A stretch of 64,000 bases of DNA. Origin: Thiobacillus denitrificans ATCC 25259 (GTDB lineage Bacteria; Pseudomonadota; Gammaproteobacteria; Burkholderiales; Thiobacillaceae). The translations under genes and the position numbers were made by a program. Positions 1 to 9,200 of this stretch are shown here, piece by piece (positions within the stretch are counted from its first letter, which is position 1; every line of letters starts with the position of its first letter). Location of the stretch: the NCBI RefSeq assembly GCF_000012745.1, contig NC_007404.1, positions 186,001-250,000 on the forward strand, in the 5' to 3' direction. The notes below the pieces were generated by a model that did not search any database, had not been told where the DNA came from, and saw only the letters and a program-made list of their open reading frames with translations.

Positions 1-1261
1 GCAGGCATTCGGGCACCAGCAGCGGGAAATACGTCGTCGGCGCGTGGTAGCCGTAGTCGAGCAGGCGCTTGGCGAAGTCCATCGCCGAGACGCCGGTCGC
101 ATCCTTGAGCTTCTTCAGCGTGACGATGAATTCGTGGCTCGCGCGCCGCGTCGGGTAGGCGAGATCGAAGCCGGCCTCGCGCAGCTTCGCCATCAGGTAG
201 TTGGCGTTGAGCGTCGCGTATTCGGCGACGCGGTGCATGCCTTCGCGGCCGAGAAGGCGCGCGTAGACGTAGGCGCGCATCAGCACGCCGGCGTTGCCCA
301 TGTTGGCCGACATGCGGCCGATCGACTGCGGCAGGTCGGCCTCGGTCGCGAGCCGGTAGAAACCGTTGTCGTTGAGCACGAGCGGAATCGGCATGAAGGG
401 CAAGAGGCGCCCGGAGACGCCGACCGGACCCGCGCCCGGCCCACCGCCGCCGTGCGGGGTCGAGAAGGTCTTGTGCAGGTTCATGTGGATGACGTCGAAA
501 CCCATGTCGCCCGGTCGCACCTTGCCGAGGATCGCGTTGAGATTCGCGCCGTCGTAGTAGAGCAATCCGCCCGCGTCGTGGACGATCTTCTGGATCTCGG
601 CGATCGTCTTCTCGAACACGCCGAGCGTCGACGGATTGGTCAGCATGAGTCCCGCAGTCTGCGGGCCGACCGCGGCCTTCAGTGCAGCGAGGTCGACCGC
701 GCCGGTGGCGTCGGTCGGAATTTCCTTGACCGTGTAGCCGCACATCGTCGCCGTCGCCGGGTTGGTGCCGTGCGCCGCGTCGGGGACGATGATCTCCCGC
801 CGCGCGGCATCGCCCTTCGCGTCGTGGTAGGCGCGGATCATCGCCACCCCGGCGAATTCGCCGTGCGCGCCGGCCATCGGCGCCATCGACACGCCGGCCA
901 TGCCGGTCACGTCCTTCAGCATCTCCTGCAGCTCGAACATGCTGGCGAGAAAGCCCTGCCCCGTCTCGTCCGGGCTCGCCGGGTGGCGCGCGAGGAACTG
1001 CGGCAGCATCGCGAGCGAATTGCACGCGCGCGGGTTGTACTTCATCGTGCACGAGCCGAGCGGGTAGAACTGCGTGTCGATCGAGAAGTTCTTCTGCGAG
1101 AGGCGCGTGTAATGGCGCACGACGTCGAGCTCGGAGACTTCGGGCAATGCGGGCGCGTCCTTGCGGCGCAGTTCGGCAGGCAGGTCGCCGAGGTCGCCGC
1201 CGGTGGCGGGCAGCTGGGCGGCGGCGGTGCGGCCGGGGCGGGAATGGTCGAATATCAGCAT
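1..1261 (-). CDS. gcvPB: Glycine dehydrogenase (decarboxylating) subunit 2, 3' end cut off by the window
   Basis: C-terminal half of a split P-protein of the glycine cleavage system. It is the PLP-bearing subunit that decarboxylates glycine and passes the aminomethyl group to GcvH. Translating the minus strand from the ATG at 1261 gives an open frame to the window edge (about 420 residues; the stop lies outside). It contains the PLP-lysine region [13 protein letters not shown], preceded by [13 protein letters not shown], and the substrate-pocket stretch [13 protein letters not shown] near residue 67. It is the last gene of the gcvT-gcvH-gcvPA-DUF3144-tpx-gcvPB run and is separated from tpx by a heptad inverted repeat. 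The large plus-strand frame over it is an antisense shadow. Confidence is high for identity; the true end is unknown. Confidence 0.95.
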   Translation of the reverse strand, partial: MLIFDHSRPGRTAAAQLPATGGDLGDLPAELRRKDAPALPEVSELDVVRHYTRLSQKNFSIDTQFYPLGSCTMKYNPRACNSLAMLPQFLARHPASPDETGQGFLASMFELQEMLKDVTGMAGVSMAPMAGAHGEFAGVAMIRAYHDAKGDAARREIIVPDAAHGTNPATATMCGYTVKEIPTDATGAVDLAALKAAVGPQTAGLMLTNPSTLGVFEKTIAEIQKIVHDAGGLLYYDGANLNAILGKVRPGDMGFDVIHMNLHKTFSTPHGGGGPGAGPVGVSGRLLPFMPIPLVLNDNGFYRLATEADLPQSIGRMSANMGNAGVLMRAYVYARLLGREGMHRVAEYATLNANYLMAKLREAGFDLAYPTRRASHEFIVTLKKLKDATGVSAMDFAKRLLDYGYHAPTTYFPLLVPECL

Positions 1262-1263
1262 GT

Positions 1264-1410
1264 TTTCTAGGGGTCAGGGATTCAGGGTCGATAGGGGTCA
1301 GGATTCAGGGATCAGGATTCAGGGGAATGAGCGGGCAAAGCCCGCACCGATCTGATGATGCGGCTTCGCCGCGCATTCCCTGACCCCTGAATCCCGACCC
1401 CTGACCCCTT
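1264..1410. repeat. Heptad-built inverted repeat, copy A
   Basis: The intergenic region between tpx and gcvPB. The left arm (about 1269-1327) is made of 7-base units alternating between ggggtca and ggattca. The right arm (about 1374-1408) carries the same units in reverse complement (tgacccc, tgaatcc). The centre holds two GC-rich mini-palindromes, one around 1331-1345 (gcgggcaaagcccgc) and one around 1361-1373. Transcribed in either direction it would fold into a long imperfect hairpin. The same architecture occurs at 3661, 4197 and 7686. It contains no gene. Confidence 0.85.
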
Positions 1411-1901
1411 TATTTCAGAGCCGCCAAAGCGGCCTCGTAATTCGGCTCCTGCTTGATCTCGGGAACGAGTTCGGCGTGGAGCACCTTGTTGGCCTCGTCG
1501 AGCACGACCACGGCGCGGGCGGTGACGCCGGCGAGCGGGCCGCTGGTGATCGCGACGCCGTAGTTCTTCATGAACTCGGCGCCGCGCATGGTCGACAGCG
1601 TCACGACCTTGTCGGTGTTCTCGACGCCGCAGAAGCGGCTCATCGCGAACGGCAGGTCGGCCGAGATGATCAGCACGACGGCGTTGCCGACGGCGGCGTC
1701 GTTGAATTTCTTGGTCGACGTCGCGCACACCGGGGTGTCGAGGCTCGGCACGATGTTGAGGATCTTTTTCTTGCCGGCGAAGTCGGCCAGCGAGACGTCG
1801 GCCAGATCCTTGTTCACGAGCTTGAAGTCGGGCGCGGTGTCGCCGACCTTGGGGAAGCTGCCTGCGATGTCGATGGGGTTGCCGCCTAGGGTCACTGCCA
1901 T
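1410..1901 (-). CDS. tpx: Thiol peroxidase (Tpx, atypical 2-Cys peroxiredoxin)
   Basis: Reduces hydrogen peroxide and alkyl hydroperoxides using thioredoxin; Tpx proteins are usually periplasmic or cytoplasmic depending on lineage, and no signal peptide is seen here. The frame is open further upstream, but the ATG at 1901 is preceded by a good ribosome site (aaggag) and gives 163 residues, close to the usual length of about 165. The peroxidatic Cys lies in [15 protein letters not shown] (about residue 61) and the resolving Cys in SRFCGVEN (about residue 95), the standard Tpx spacing. It sits inside the glycine-cleavage operon between the DUF3144 gene and gcvPB, which is not a usual place for it; cotranscription is likely. 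Identity is near certain. Confidence 0.95.
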   Translation of the reverse strand: MAVTLGGNPIDIAGSFPKVGDTAPDFKLVNKDLADVSLADFAGKKKILNIVPSLDTPVCATSTKKFNDAAVGNAVVLIISADLPFAMSRFCGVENTDKVVTLSTMRGAEFMKNYGVAITSGPLAGVTARAVVVLDEANKVLHAELVPEIKQEPNYEAALAALK

Positions 1902-1966
1902 GTCTCTTCTCCTTGAATCACGTCTGTCAAACCTCGGGCGATCGCCCGTCTCTCTCTGCGCTTCGT

Positions 1967-2251
1967 TCAGCCGGCTTGCTGGTCGAAACGCGCCAGGTGC
2001 TCGTCGATGTTCTCGCGCAGCATCTTCTCGTACTGGTCCATGAAATAGGCGATCGCGGCTTCCTTTTCGGCGACCATCTGTTCCTTGCTGCCCGCCGCTG
2101 CCGCGATGACGAAGGCGTTGAAGCGCGACGCCGCGAACAGCGCCGCGGCGCTGACCCGGCTCGGCTTGGTCTCGCTCAATTGGGTGTTGGCTACCGCGAT
2201 GTAGGCATCGGCCAGGTCGTAGAACTGCTTGTCGCGCGTCACGTCGCTCAT
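1967..2251 (-). CDS. DUF3144 family protein
   Basis: A 94-residue protein starting [18 protein letters not shown]. The D-K-Q-F-Y-D-x-A-D-A-Y-I start followed by an amphipathic helical body (about residues 35-90, with Ala-rich and Glu/Lys-rich faces) is typical of the DUF3144 family. No signal peptide, membrane segment or catalytic motif is seen, and the function is unknown. It lies 9 bases after gcvPA, so it is probably translated from the glycine-cleavage transcript, and 65 bases before tpx. Family recognition is from memory of the conserved N-terminus. Confidence 0.8.
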   Translation of the reverse strand: MSDVTRDKQFYDLADAYIAVANTQLSETKPSRVSAAALFAASRFNAFVIAAAAGSKEQMVAEKEAAIAYFMDQYEKMLRENIDEHLARFDQQAG

Positions 2252-2260
2252 GGGGGTCTC

Positions 2261-3655
2261 TCAGTTCTTGTATGCACAGGGCGGCGCTTCGCGCCGCTTC
2301 GACAGGATGCGTTCCAGATGCTGGGCGTAGTGGTCGAGGTCGGCGCCGGTCTTGGTCTCGGTGACGCAGACCAGGATCGCCTGGCCGAGTTCGGGATACC
2401 AGCCCGATATGTCGAGACCGCCGAGGATGCCCTGCGCGCGCAGTGCGCGCAGCACGTCCTTCGCGCTGGTGCCTTTCAGGGTGCCGTCGTCGAGCTTGAG
2501 CACGACCTCGTGGAAGCACGGACTCGCGAAGGCGCGCGCCACGCCGGGAATCGCGCCGAGCTTCTCGGCGAGCGCGACGGTGTTGGCGTGGCTCGCCGCC
2601 GCGACCTTGGCCAGCCCCTGTGGACCGAGCAGCGCCATGTATTGCGTGGCGGCGGTAACGACGAGGCCCTGGTTGGTGCAGATGTTGGACGTGGCCTTGG
2701 AGCGGCGGATGTGCTGCTCGCGCGCCTGTAGCGTGAGCGCGAAGCCGGGCTTGCCGTCGAGGTCGACCGTGCGGCCGACGATGCGGCCCGGCATCTGCCG
2801 CACGAAGTCCTGGCGGCAGCACATGAAGCCGAAGTAGGGGCCGCCCGAGGCCATCGGCGCGCCGAGCGGCTGGCCTTCGCCGACCGCGATGTCGGCACCT
2901 TTCGTCCCCCACTTGCCGGGCGCTTCGAGCACCGCGAGCGTCGTCGGGTTGACGAGCGCGATCGCGAGTCCGCCGTTGGCGTGCGTCCAGTCGGTCATCG
3001 TGTGCACGTCTTCGAGCACGCCGAAGAAGTTGGGTTGCGGAATCACCAGCCCGGCGAATGCGCCCGGCTCCGAGGGCAGCACGGTCTTGCCCGTCGCCGG
3101 GTCGTACTCGAGCTCGACGAGATCGATGCCCTGGTTCCTGACGGTCGTGACGACGACGCTGCGGTAGACCGGATGCACCGTCTTCGGCACGAGCACGCGG
3201 CGCGAACTCTTGTGCGAGCGGACCGCCATCAGCACCGCTTCGGCGAGCGCCGACGCGCCGTCGTAAAGCGAGGCGTTCGAGACGTCGAGCCCGGTCAGCC
3301 GCGTCATCATCGTCTGGTATTCGTAGATCAGCTGCAGCGTGCCCTGGCTCGCTTCGGCCTGATAGGGCGTATACGCCGAGTAGAACTCGCCGCGCGTGGT
3401 GATCTGCCAGATCGCCGCCGGGATGTGGTGTTCGTAGACGCCGGCGCCGATGAAGTTCGACCAGAAGCCGTCCTGCGACGCGCGTTCCTGCATCAGCCGC
3501 GCGACCGCCATCTCGGGCAGGCCGTCGGGGACGTCCTTGAGCTTGCCGGTCTTTAGCGCGGGCGGGATTTCGTCGAACAAGTCCTCGATGCTCGCCGCGC
3601 CGATGGCGCCGAGCATGGCGGAGACGTCTTCTTCAGTGTGGGGGATGAAGGGCAT
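2261..3655 (-). CDS. gcvPA: Glycine dehydrogenase (decarboxylating) subunit 1
   Basis: N-terminal half of the split P-protein; it forms the alpha2beta2 enzyme with GcvPB. The protein has 464 residues, near the usual 440-460. It starts [19 protein letters not shown] and contains the family's [21 protein letters not shown] and [10 protein letters not shown] stretches. It is translated from the same strand as gcvT and gcvH, with a heptad inverted repeat (copy B) between it and gcvH. A single-chain GcvP is the rule in most betaproteobacteria, so the two-subunit form is a lineage marker. The start ATG at 3655 is at the conserved N-terminus. Confidence 0.96.
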   Translation of the reverse strand: MPFIPHTEEDVSAMLGAIGAASIEDLFDEIPPALKTGKLKDVPDGLPEMAVARLMQERASQDGFWSNFIGAGVYEHHIPAAIWQITTRGEFYSAYTPYQAEASQGTLQLIYEYQTMMTRLTGLDVSNASLYDGASALAEAVLMAVRSHKSSRRVLVPKTVHPVYRSVVVTTVRNQGIDLVELEYDPATGKTVLPSEPGAFAGLVIPQPNFFGVLEDVHTMTDWTHANGGLAIALVNPTTLAVLEAPGKWGTKGADIAVGEGQPLGAPMASGGPYFGFMCCRQDFVRQMPGRIVGRTVDLDGKPGFALTLQAREQHIRRSKATSNICTNQGLVVTAATQYMALLGPQGLAKVAAASHANTVALAEKLGAIPGVARAFASPCFHEVVLKLDDGTLKGTSAKDVLRALRAQGILGGLDISGWYPELGQAILVCVTETKTGADLDHYAQHLERILSKRREAPPCAYKN

Positions 3656-3660
3656 GATTC

Positions 3661-3771
3661 TAGGGGGCAGGGTTCAGGATTCAGGGGTCAGGGCGCGGAT
3701 TCGGAATCAGAACCAGGGCGCGGCGGAGCCGCACATTCCCTGAATCCTGACCCCTGAATCCTGGCCCCTCC
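3661..3771. repeat. Heptad-built inverted repeat, copy B
   Basis: Fills the gap between gcvH and gcvPA. The left arm (about 3664-3692) has ggttcag-gattcag-gggtcag units. The right arm (about 3735-3769) has the complementary ttccctgaatcctgacccc series. The centre contains gcgcggcggagccgc (about 3717-3732), closely matching the right-hand palindrome of copy A. It may affect the relative expression of the genes on either side through RNA folding; this is inference. Confidence 0.85.
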
Positions 3772-4161
3772 TCAATGTGCTTCCGACTCGACCACCTTCT
3801 GGTACGCCGCGGCGTCGAGCAGTGCGTCGACGTCGGCGGGGTTGGCCGGCTTGATCTTGAACAGCCACGCGGTGTAGGCGTCCTGGTTCACCGACTCGGG
3901 GCTGGATTCGACTTCGCCGTTGGCGGCGATTACTTCGCCGGCGACCGGCGCATAGACGTCGGATGCGGCCTTCACCGACTCGACGACGGCGCACTCTTCG
4001 CCCTTGGCGAGCGTGCGGCCGACGGCCGGGTTCTCGATGAACACCATGTCGCCGAGGAGGTCCTGGGCGTGGTGGGTGATGCCTACCGTGACGCTGCCGT
4101 CGGCTTCGGCGCGTACCCATTCGTGGCTCTGCGTGTATTTGAGGTCTGCGGGGATGGACAT
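3772..4161 (-). CDS. gcvH: Glycine cleavage system H protein
   Basis: Lipoyl carrier that shuttles the aminomethyl group from the P-protein to the T-protein and is reoxidised by dihydrolipoamide dehydrogenase (not encoded in this window). At 129 residues it is the normal length. It starts [17 protein letters not shown] and has the lipoyl-lysine motif ESVKAASD near residue 63, with the usual GDMVFIENP and SSPESVN loops. It sits between gcvT and gcvPA, flanked on both sides by heptad inverted repeats (copies C and B). Confidence 0.97.
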   Translation of the reverse strand: MSIPADLKYTQSHEWVRAEADGSVTVGITHHAQDLLGDMVFIENPAVGRTLAKGEECAVVESVKAASDVYAPVAGEVIAANGEVESSPESVNQDAYTAWLFKIKPANPADVDALLDAAAYQKVVESEAH

Positions 4162-4196
4162 GTGTCGGGCTTCCTTGGGTCGTTATGGTTGCTATC

Positions 4197-4335
4197 AGGC
4201 GTCAGGATTCAGGGGTCAGGATTCAGGGGTCAGGACTCAGGGGACGAGCGGGCTTTGCCCGCGTCTGTTTTTGAAAAGCGCGCGCGGCCGCACATCCTCT
4301 GATCCCTGACTCCTGGCCCCTGACCCCTGACCCCT
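4197..4335. repeat. Heptad-built inverted repeat, copy C
   Basis: Lies between gcvT and gcvH. The left arm (4199-4243) contains the most regular series in the window, alternating ggattca and ggggtca units. The centre has cgagcgggctttgcccgcg (about 4244-4262), the same mini-palindrome as in copy A but with its loop inverted, then gcgcgcggccgc. The right arm (about 4296-4335) has ctgatccctgactcctggcccctgacc-type complementary units and runs up to the gcvT stop codon. Confidence 0.85.
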
Positions 4336-5423
4336 CAAATCAAAGCTTTGCCGTTGCGCACGAACGGATATTTCACCACTTTGGCTTTCAGCTTCTTGTC
4401 GCGGATCTCGACTTCGACTTCGTCGCCCGGGGCGATGCCGAGCGGGATGCGGGCGAGGGCGATGGACTGCTGCAGTGTAGGCGAGAAGGTGCCGGAGGTG
4501 ATTTCGCCGTCGCCGTGCCGGGTGTGGACCTTCTGGTGGCCGCGCAGCACGCCCTTGTCGACGAGCACGAGGCCGGCGAGCTGCTTGGTCACTTCGCTGG
4601 TTTCGAGCGCCTTGCGGCCGACGAAGTCGCGTTCGCTCTTGAGGTCGACGGTCCACGCGAGGCCGGACTCGAGCGGCGAGGTCGTCTCGTCCATGTCCTG
4701 GCCGTAGAGGTTCATGCCGGCTTCGAGGCGCAACGTGTCGCGCGCACCGAGGCCGATCGGCTTGCCGCCGGCTTCCATGAGCGCCTTCCAGAAGAAGGGC
4801 GCGGACTTGGCGAGCACCATGACTTCGAAGCCGTCCTCGCCGGTGTAGCCGGTGCGGGCGATGAACATTTCGCCCATCGCGGCGGCGTTGAAGGGTTTGA
4901 GGTTCGCGGTGATCTGGTCGACGCCGGGCAGGGCTTCGTTGAGCGCCTGGGTGGCGTTCGGCCCCTGGATCGCGATCATCGCGAGGTCACGACGCGGGGT
5001 AAGCGAGAGCCCCATGTTCCACTCGGCGTTCATCTTCTCCATCCACGCGAGGTCCTTTTCCGCGGTGCCGGCGTTGACCACGAGGCGGAACCAGGATTCG
5101 TCCATGAAATAGATGATGAGGTCGTCGATGACGCCGCCGGCCTCGTTGAGCATGCACGAATAGAGCGCCTTGCCCGCAACCTGCAGCTTGTCGACGTTGT
5201 TCGCGACGAGGCGGCGCAGGAAGGCACGCACGTTCGTGCCCCGGATGTCGAGCGGCAGCATGTGCGAGACGTCGAAGAGACCGCAGCCGCTACGGACCGC
5301 GTGATGTTCCTCGATCTGCGAGCCGTAGTTGACCGGCATGTCCCAGCCGCCGAAGTCGACCATCCTGGCGCCGAGCTCGCGATGGGTGGCATTGAGTGGC
5401 GTCTGTTTGAGCGGATCGGACAT
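4335..5423 (-). CDS. gcvT: Aminomethyltransferase (glycine cleavage T protein)
   Basis: Transfers the one-carbon unit from aminomethyl-lipoyl-GcvH to tetrahydrofolate, releasing ammonia. The 362-residue length is normal. Family landmarks are [13 protein letters not shown] near residue 21, FDVSHM near residue 49, [12 protein letters not shown] in the folate-binding domain, [16 protein letters not shown], and the C-terminal [10 protein letters not shown]. It is the first gene after the tandem glycine riboswitch. The ATG at 5423 has no strong Shine-Dalgarno sequence and lies about 10 bases after a run of seven T, suggesting translation or termination control by the leader. Confidence 0.97.
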   Translation of the reverse strand: MSDPLKQTPLNATHRELGARMVDFGGWDMPVNYGSQIEEHHAVRSGCGLFDVSHMLPLDIRGTNVRAFLRRLVANNVDKLQVAGKALYSCMLNEAGGVIDDLIIYFMDESWFRLVVNAGTAEKDLAWMEKMNAEWNMGLSLTPRRDLAMIAIQGPNATQALNEALPGVDQITANLKPFNAAAMGEMFIARTGYTGEDGFEVMVLAKSAPFFWKALMEAGGKPIGLGARDTLRLEAGMNLYGQDMDETTSPLESGLAWTVDLKSERDFVGRKALETSEVTKQLAGLVLVDKGVLRGHQKVHTRHGDGEITSGTFSPTLQQSIALARIPLGIAPGDEVEVEIRDKKLKAKVVKYPFVRNGKALI

Positions 5424-5449
5424 GGGGCACCAAAAAAATGATTAAGGGT

Positions 5450-5668
5450 GAACCCCTCTGTCCTTGGTACCTGAGAGATTACGGTGCCAGGTTGATCAAC
5501 CGGCGCCGCTGCCCCTTCGGTGGCAGTTCGCGCTTCAAGAAGGCGACTGCGCTCTCCAGAGTGTGTGCCCAGGATTGTCCTGGGTGTTGCGGTCCTTTTG
5601 CCTGAGCGATTCCGGGTGATTACGCCTTCGGCGGCAGGCTGGGCTGCGCTCTCCCGCAACGGGAACGC
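5450..5668 (-). promoter_or_regulatory. Tandem glycine riboswitch upstream of gcvT
   Basis: Read on the minus strand, aptamer 1 (about 5665-5590) shows gggagagcgc, then cgccgaaggcg, then ctcaggcaaaaggaccg. Aptamer 2 (about 5565-5455) shows tggagagcgc, then caccgaagggg, then ctctcaggtaccaaggacag. These are the conserved glycine aptamer segments. Between them lies an extra small hairpin (cccaggacaatcctggg, about 5571-5587), longer than the usual short linker. Downstream is a T-run (about 5431-5437) shortly before the gcvT start. Glycine riboswitches of this type normally act as ON switches for gcv operons; the mode here is inferred. Confidence 0.95.
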
Positions 5669-5715
5669 GCACTATACCGAAGAAGCGCCGCGGCAGCCAG
5701 CGCCCGGCCGCTGCT

Positions 5716-6795
5716 TCAGTACGCGAGCTTGAGGTCGAAGCCCATCGGGGCCGGGCCGGAGACGTCAAGCGGCAGGCTCAGCGCCTCTTCGCTGCGCGGC
5801 GCGAGGCCGGCAGCGATCCGCGCGGGGTCGCCGAGGTACTCGCTCGGCGCGAAACTTCGCCGCGACAGCGGCCGGTCGCGCTGGTCGGTCAGCGTCAGGA
5901 CCAGAAGCGGCCACGCCTGTACGTGATCCGCGCGGTTGCCGAGCGTGAGCACGAGCCGGTGGCCGCCGCCCGCTTCGGTCTGAAGATCCGAGCCGACGAT
6001 CTGCAGCAGCGCGAGCTTTCGCGGCAGGGCCAGCGTGCAGCCGAGCGTCGCGCAGACTCGTTCGAAAACGGGACGCGTCTGCGGCAGCTGGCTGACCACG
6101 GTGTCGCGCAGAAAAAAGGCGCTTTGCGCCAGCAGGCCTGCCAACAGCACGAGGCTCGCCGCAGCCCGGAGCCCGCGGCGGCTTCTCGCGCGGGCTCCGG
6201 CACGACGGCGTGGCGGAGCCGGCGGCTGGGCATCTGCCGGCGCTCGCAGGGGCGGATTCGCGGGCTCGATTGTCGCCGGCCGCGTTACCGTCGGCGTCGC
6301 CGGGCGCGCCGTCGCAGCCGCTGGCGGCGGATAGCTGGCGCCGGCAGGCGGAATCTGCGGAAGCGGACCGGGGTCGTCGGGCGGCGCCGCGTCGGGGTCG
6401 ATCAGGATGATCGAATCGAGTTCGTGCCCGTGCTCGCGCTGGACGATGCCTTGCGCGAGATCCTCGTCGCCCGCCAGCGTCTCGGCCGCCGCCAGCTCGG
6501 AAGGTGCTTGCTCGGGCGCAGCTTGCGCGGGAGCCGACGCGGCGGCGTCCGCGGGCTCGGCTGGCGCAGCGGGGACGTCGGCCGGCGCTTCGCTGCGAGG
6601 CGCGGCTGCCGATGGCGTCGGCGCGGCGGCGCTCGTGCTCGGCAGCGGCGAGCCGTCTTCCATGCGCAGGCTCGGGCGCACGTCGAACTTGGCACCGCAT
6701 ACGCTGCATTGCGCCCAGCCCGCCGCGGCGGCGAGTTGCGCGTCGCCGAGGCGGAATATGCTCGCGCACTGCGGACAGGTGGTGCGGTAGCTCAC
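5716..6795 (-). CDS. Zinc-ribbon and DUF3426 domain membrane protein
   Basis: A 359-residue protein starting at GTG 6795, overlapping the prmA stop (gtga), which decides the start because the zinc ribbon follows at once. The N-terminus is an MJ0042-type zinc ribbon (CPQC at residues 7-10 and CSVCG at about 31-35). A long Ala/Pro-rich linker follows (about 50-210). One membrane helix lies near residues 220-240 (LVLLAGLLAQSAFFL). The last part is a DUF3426 domain with ERVCATLGC and the hallmark ADHVQAWPLLVLTLTD. Such genes commonly follow prmA in betaproteobacteria; function unknown. The topology suggests a cytoplasmic zinc ribbon and a periplasmic C-terminal domain. Confidence 0.88.
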   Translation of the reverse strand: MSYRTTCPQCASIFRLGDAQLAAAAGWAQCSVCGAKFDVRPSLRMEDGSPLPSTSAAAPTPSAAAPRSEAPADVPAAPAEPADAAASAPAQAAPEQAPSELAAAETLAGDEDLAQGIVQREHGHELDSIILIDPDAAPPDDPGPLPQIPPAGASYPPPAAATARPATPTVTRPATIEPANPPLRAPADAQPPAPPRRRAGARARSRRGLRAAASLVLLAGLLAQSAFFLRDTVVSQLPQTRPVFERVCATLGCTLALPRKLALLQIVGSDLQTEAGGGHRLVLTLGNRADHVQAWPLLVLTLTDQRDRPLSRRSFAPSEYLGDPARIAAGLAPRSEEALSLPLDVSGPAPMGFDLKLAY

Positions 6796-7682
6796 CGCTT
6801 GACTCCGACCAGACGGACCCATCCCTCGTCGCTCGCCGGCGCGTCGAAAACGAACCAGGGCCGGTAGACCGCCATGACATCCTCGGCCTGCTCGGCGAGG
6901 ATGCCCGAGAGGACCAGGCTTCCGCCGCTGCGCACGCGGCCGGCGAGCAGCGGCGCCATCGCCTTGAGGGGATTGGTCAGGATGTTGGCGACGACGACGT
7001 CGTACTCGCCGGCGGCGAGCTCCCCAGGCAGGCCGAAATGGGCATCGACCTCGTTGAGCGCGGCGTTGTCGCGCGACGCGCTGACGGCCTGTGGATCGAT
7101 GTCGACGCCTTCGACGCGGCGCGCGCCGAGTTTGGCGGCCGCGATCGCGAGGATCCCTGAGCCGCAGCCGTAGTCGAGCAGGGTTTCGCCGCCGCGCAGG
7201 TTCGCGTCGAGCCAGCGCAGGCACAGCCGCGTCGTCGGATGGCTGCCGGTGCCGAAGGCGAGGCCGGGGTCGAGCTTGAGATTGAGCGCGCGGCTGTCGG
7301 GCGCTTCGTGCCAGGTCGGCACGATCCAGAGCCGTGCCGAGATTGGGATCGGATCGAACTGCGATTGGGTCAGCCGCACCCAGTCCTGTTCCGCGACGGT
7401 CTCGACCGTGTAGTCGAGCGGCGCCGCGACGCCGGCCTGCGCCGCCGCCGCGCGCAAGGTCTCGGCGACGTCGGCGTCGGCTTCGAGCAGCACGACCGCG
7501 ATGCTGTGCGGCCAGAGTTCAGCGCTCGGGTGATCCGGCTCGCCGAAGAGCGGCGTTTCGTCGACGGTCCCGGCGTCGGCGTCCTCGAGTGAGACCGACA
7601 GCGCGCCCGCTTCCATGAGCGCGTCCGACAGGGGTTCGGCCTGAACGGAATCGACGAGGATGCGGACGGATTGCCAGGGCAT
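6792..7682 (-). CDS. prmA: Ribosomal protein L11 methyltransferase
   Basis: SAM-dependent enzyme that trimethylates L11. The protein has 296 residues, normal length. The N-terminal substrate-recognition domain (residues 1-about 110) is followed by the Rossmann methyltransferase core. Motif I is LLDYGCGSGILAIAAAKLGA near residue 165, preceded by DPGLAFGTGSHPTT, and motif IV is VVANILTNPL. It overlaps the DUF3426 gene by 4 bases. Upstream is a heptad inverted repeat (copy D) separating it from accC. Confidence 0.96.
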   Translation of the reverse strand: MPWQSVRILVDSVQAEPLSDALMEAGALSVSLEDADAGTVDETPLFGEPDHPSAELWPHSIAVVLLEADADVAETLRAAAAQAGVAAPLDYTVETVAEQDWVRLTQSQFDPIPISARLWIVPTWHEAPDSRALNLKLDPGLAFGTGSHPTTRLCLRWLDANLRGGETLLDYGCGSGILAIAAAKLGARRVEGVDIDPQAVSASRDNAALNEVDAHFGLPGELAAGEYDVVVANILTNPLKAMAPLLAGRVRSGGSLVLSGILAEQAEDVMAVYRPWFVFDAPASDEGWVRLVGVKR

Positions 7683-7685
7683 CGG

Positions 7686-7850
7686 TTTAGGGTTTGGGGG
7701 CCAGGGGCCAGGGGCCAGGGGCTAGGGGCTAGGGGCTAGGGGTCAGGGGTCAGGGGGCTTTGTGCTTCGCGCCTAGTTTGATGGGGCGCGGCCTCCGGCC
7801 GCACCCCCCTAGTCCCTAGATCCTAGCCCCTAAATCCTGAACCCTCCCCC
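7686..7850. repeat. Heptad-built inverted repeat, copy D (variant units)
   Basis: Between accC and prmA. The left arm (about 7694-7759) is a run of 7-base units: three of ggccagg type, then three of ggctagg type, then two of ggtcagg type. The centre has ggggctttgtgcttcgcgcc and gcgcggcctccggccgc (about 7785-7801). The right arm (about 7806-7850) carries ctagtccctagatcctagcccctaaatcctgaaccc, complementary in kind. Architecture is the same as copies A-C but with the unit sequence drifted in blocks, as expected if heptads expand by slippage or unequal exchange. Confidence 0.85.
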
Positions 7851-9200
7851 TCACCCTTTCTCCCCCGCGAGCTTGTGCTCGAGGTAGTGGATGCTCGTCC
7901 CGCCGGCGATGAACGCCGCGTCATTCATCAGCTCCTGATGCAGCGGAATATTGCTCTGGATGCCTTCGACGACCATTTCCATGAGCGCCCCGCGCATGCG
8001 GGCGATGGCCTGGTCGCGGGTGTCGCCGTAGGCGATGAGCTTGCCGATCATCGAGTCGTAATGCGGCGGCACGTAATAGCCGTGGTAGACGTGCGAGTCG
8101 ACGCGGATGCCGGGGCCGCCCGCGGCGTGGTAATTGGTGAGTTTGCCCGGGCTCGGCACGAAGGTCGTCGGGTGCTCGGCATTGATGCGGCACTCGACCG
8201 CGTGCCCGCGAAAGCGGATGTCCTTCTGCTGGAAGGGCAGCTTCTCGCCGGCGGCGACGCGGATCTGCGTCTGCACGATGTCGATGCCGGTAATGAGTTC
8301 GGTGACCGGATGCTCGACCTGGACGCGCGTGTTCATCTCGATGAAGTAGAACTCGCCGTTCTCGTACAGGAATTCGAAGGTGCCCGCGCCGCGGTAGCCG
8401 ATCTTGCGGCAGGCTTCGGCGCAGCGCTCGCCGATCTTGTCGCGCAGCTTCGGGTCGAGTCCGGGCGCCGGCGCTTCCTCGAGAACCTTCTGGTGGCGGC
8501 GCTGCATCGAGCAGTCGCGCTCGCCGAGATGGACGGCATTGCCGTGTTCGTCGGCAAGGATCTGGATCTCGATATGGCGCGGCGTCTCGAGAAACTTTTC
8601 CATGTAGACCATCGGATTGCCGAAGGCGGCGCCGGCTTCGGTCTTGGTCATCGTGACGGCGTTGAGCAGCGCGGCTTCGGTGTGGACGACGCGCATCCCG
8701 CGTCCGCCGCCGCCGCCCGCGGCCTTGATGATGACCGGGTAGCCGATCGCGCGCGCGGTCTTGAGGATCTCCTGCGGGTCATCGGCGAGTGCGCCGTCCG
8801 AGCCGGGCACGCAGGGCACCTTGGCGTCGATCATGGCCTGCTTGGCCGCGACTTTGTCGCCCATCAGGCGGATGTTGTCGGGGCGCGGGCCGATGAACGT
8901 GAAACCCGACGATTCGACGCGTTCGGCGAAGTCGGCGTTCTCGGAAAGGAAGCCGTAGCCGGGATGGATGGCGGCGGCGTCGGTGACTTCGGCGGCAGCG
9001 ATGATCGACGGCACGTGCAGATAGCTTTGCGCGGACGGGGCGGGTCCGATGCACACCGATTCGTCGGCGAGCTTGACGTATTTGGCGTCGCGGTCGGCCT
9101 CCGAGTAGACCGCGACCGTCTTGATCCCCATTTCGCGGCAGGCGCGCTGGATTCTCAGGGCTATCTCGCCGCGGTTGGCGATCAGAATCTTTTCAAACAT
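7851..9200 (-). CDS. accC: Acetyl-CoA carboxylase, biotin carboxylase subunit
   Basis: ATP-dependent carboxylation of biotin on AccB, the first step of fatty-acid synthesis. The protein has 449 residues, normal length. Landmarks are [17 protein letters not shown] at the start, the Gly-rich ATP-grasp loop [14 protein letters not shown] near residue 160, the [13 protein letters not shown] segment, [11 protein letters not shown], and [16 protein letters not shown]. It lies 73 bases after accB on the same strand, in the usual aroQ-accB-accC order. Confidence 0.98.
   Translation of the reverse strand: MFEKILIANRGEIALRIQRACREMGIKTVAVYSEADRDAKYVKLADESVCIGPAPSAQSYLHVPSIIAAAEVTDAAAIHPGYGFLSENADFAERVESSGFTFIGPRPDNIRLMGDKVAAKQAMIDAKVPCVPGSDGALADDPQEILKTARAIGYPVIIKAAGGGGGRGMRVVHTEAALLNAVTMTKTEAGAAFGNPMVYMEKFLETPRHIEIQILADEHGNAVHLGERDCSMQRRHQKVLEEAPAPGLDPKLRDKIGERCAEACRKIGYRGAGTFEFLYENGEFYFIEMNTRVQVEHPVTELITGIDIVQTQIRVAAGEKLPFQQKDIRFRGHAVECRINAEHPTTFVPSPGKLTNYHAAGGPGIRVDSHVYHGYYVPPHYDSMIGKLIAYGDTRDQAIARMRGALMEMVVEGIQSNIPLHQELMNDAAFIAGGTSIHYLEHKLAGEKG

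Noticed and set aside
44-1270. Long plus-strand open frame over the first 1.2 kb
   Set aside because: Arg/Val/His-rich shadow opposite gcvPB, whose minus-strand frame carries clear P-protein motifs.
1264-7850. Heptad arrays as a possible CRISPR
   Set aside because: Units are 7 bases and directly adjacent with no unique spacers; arms are inverted about a GC-rich core; no cas genes are nearby.
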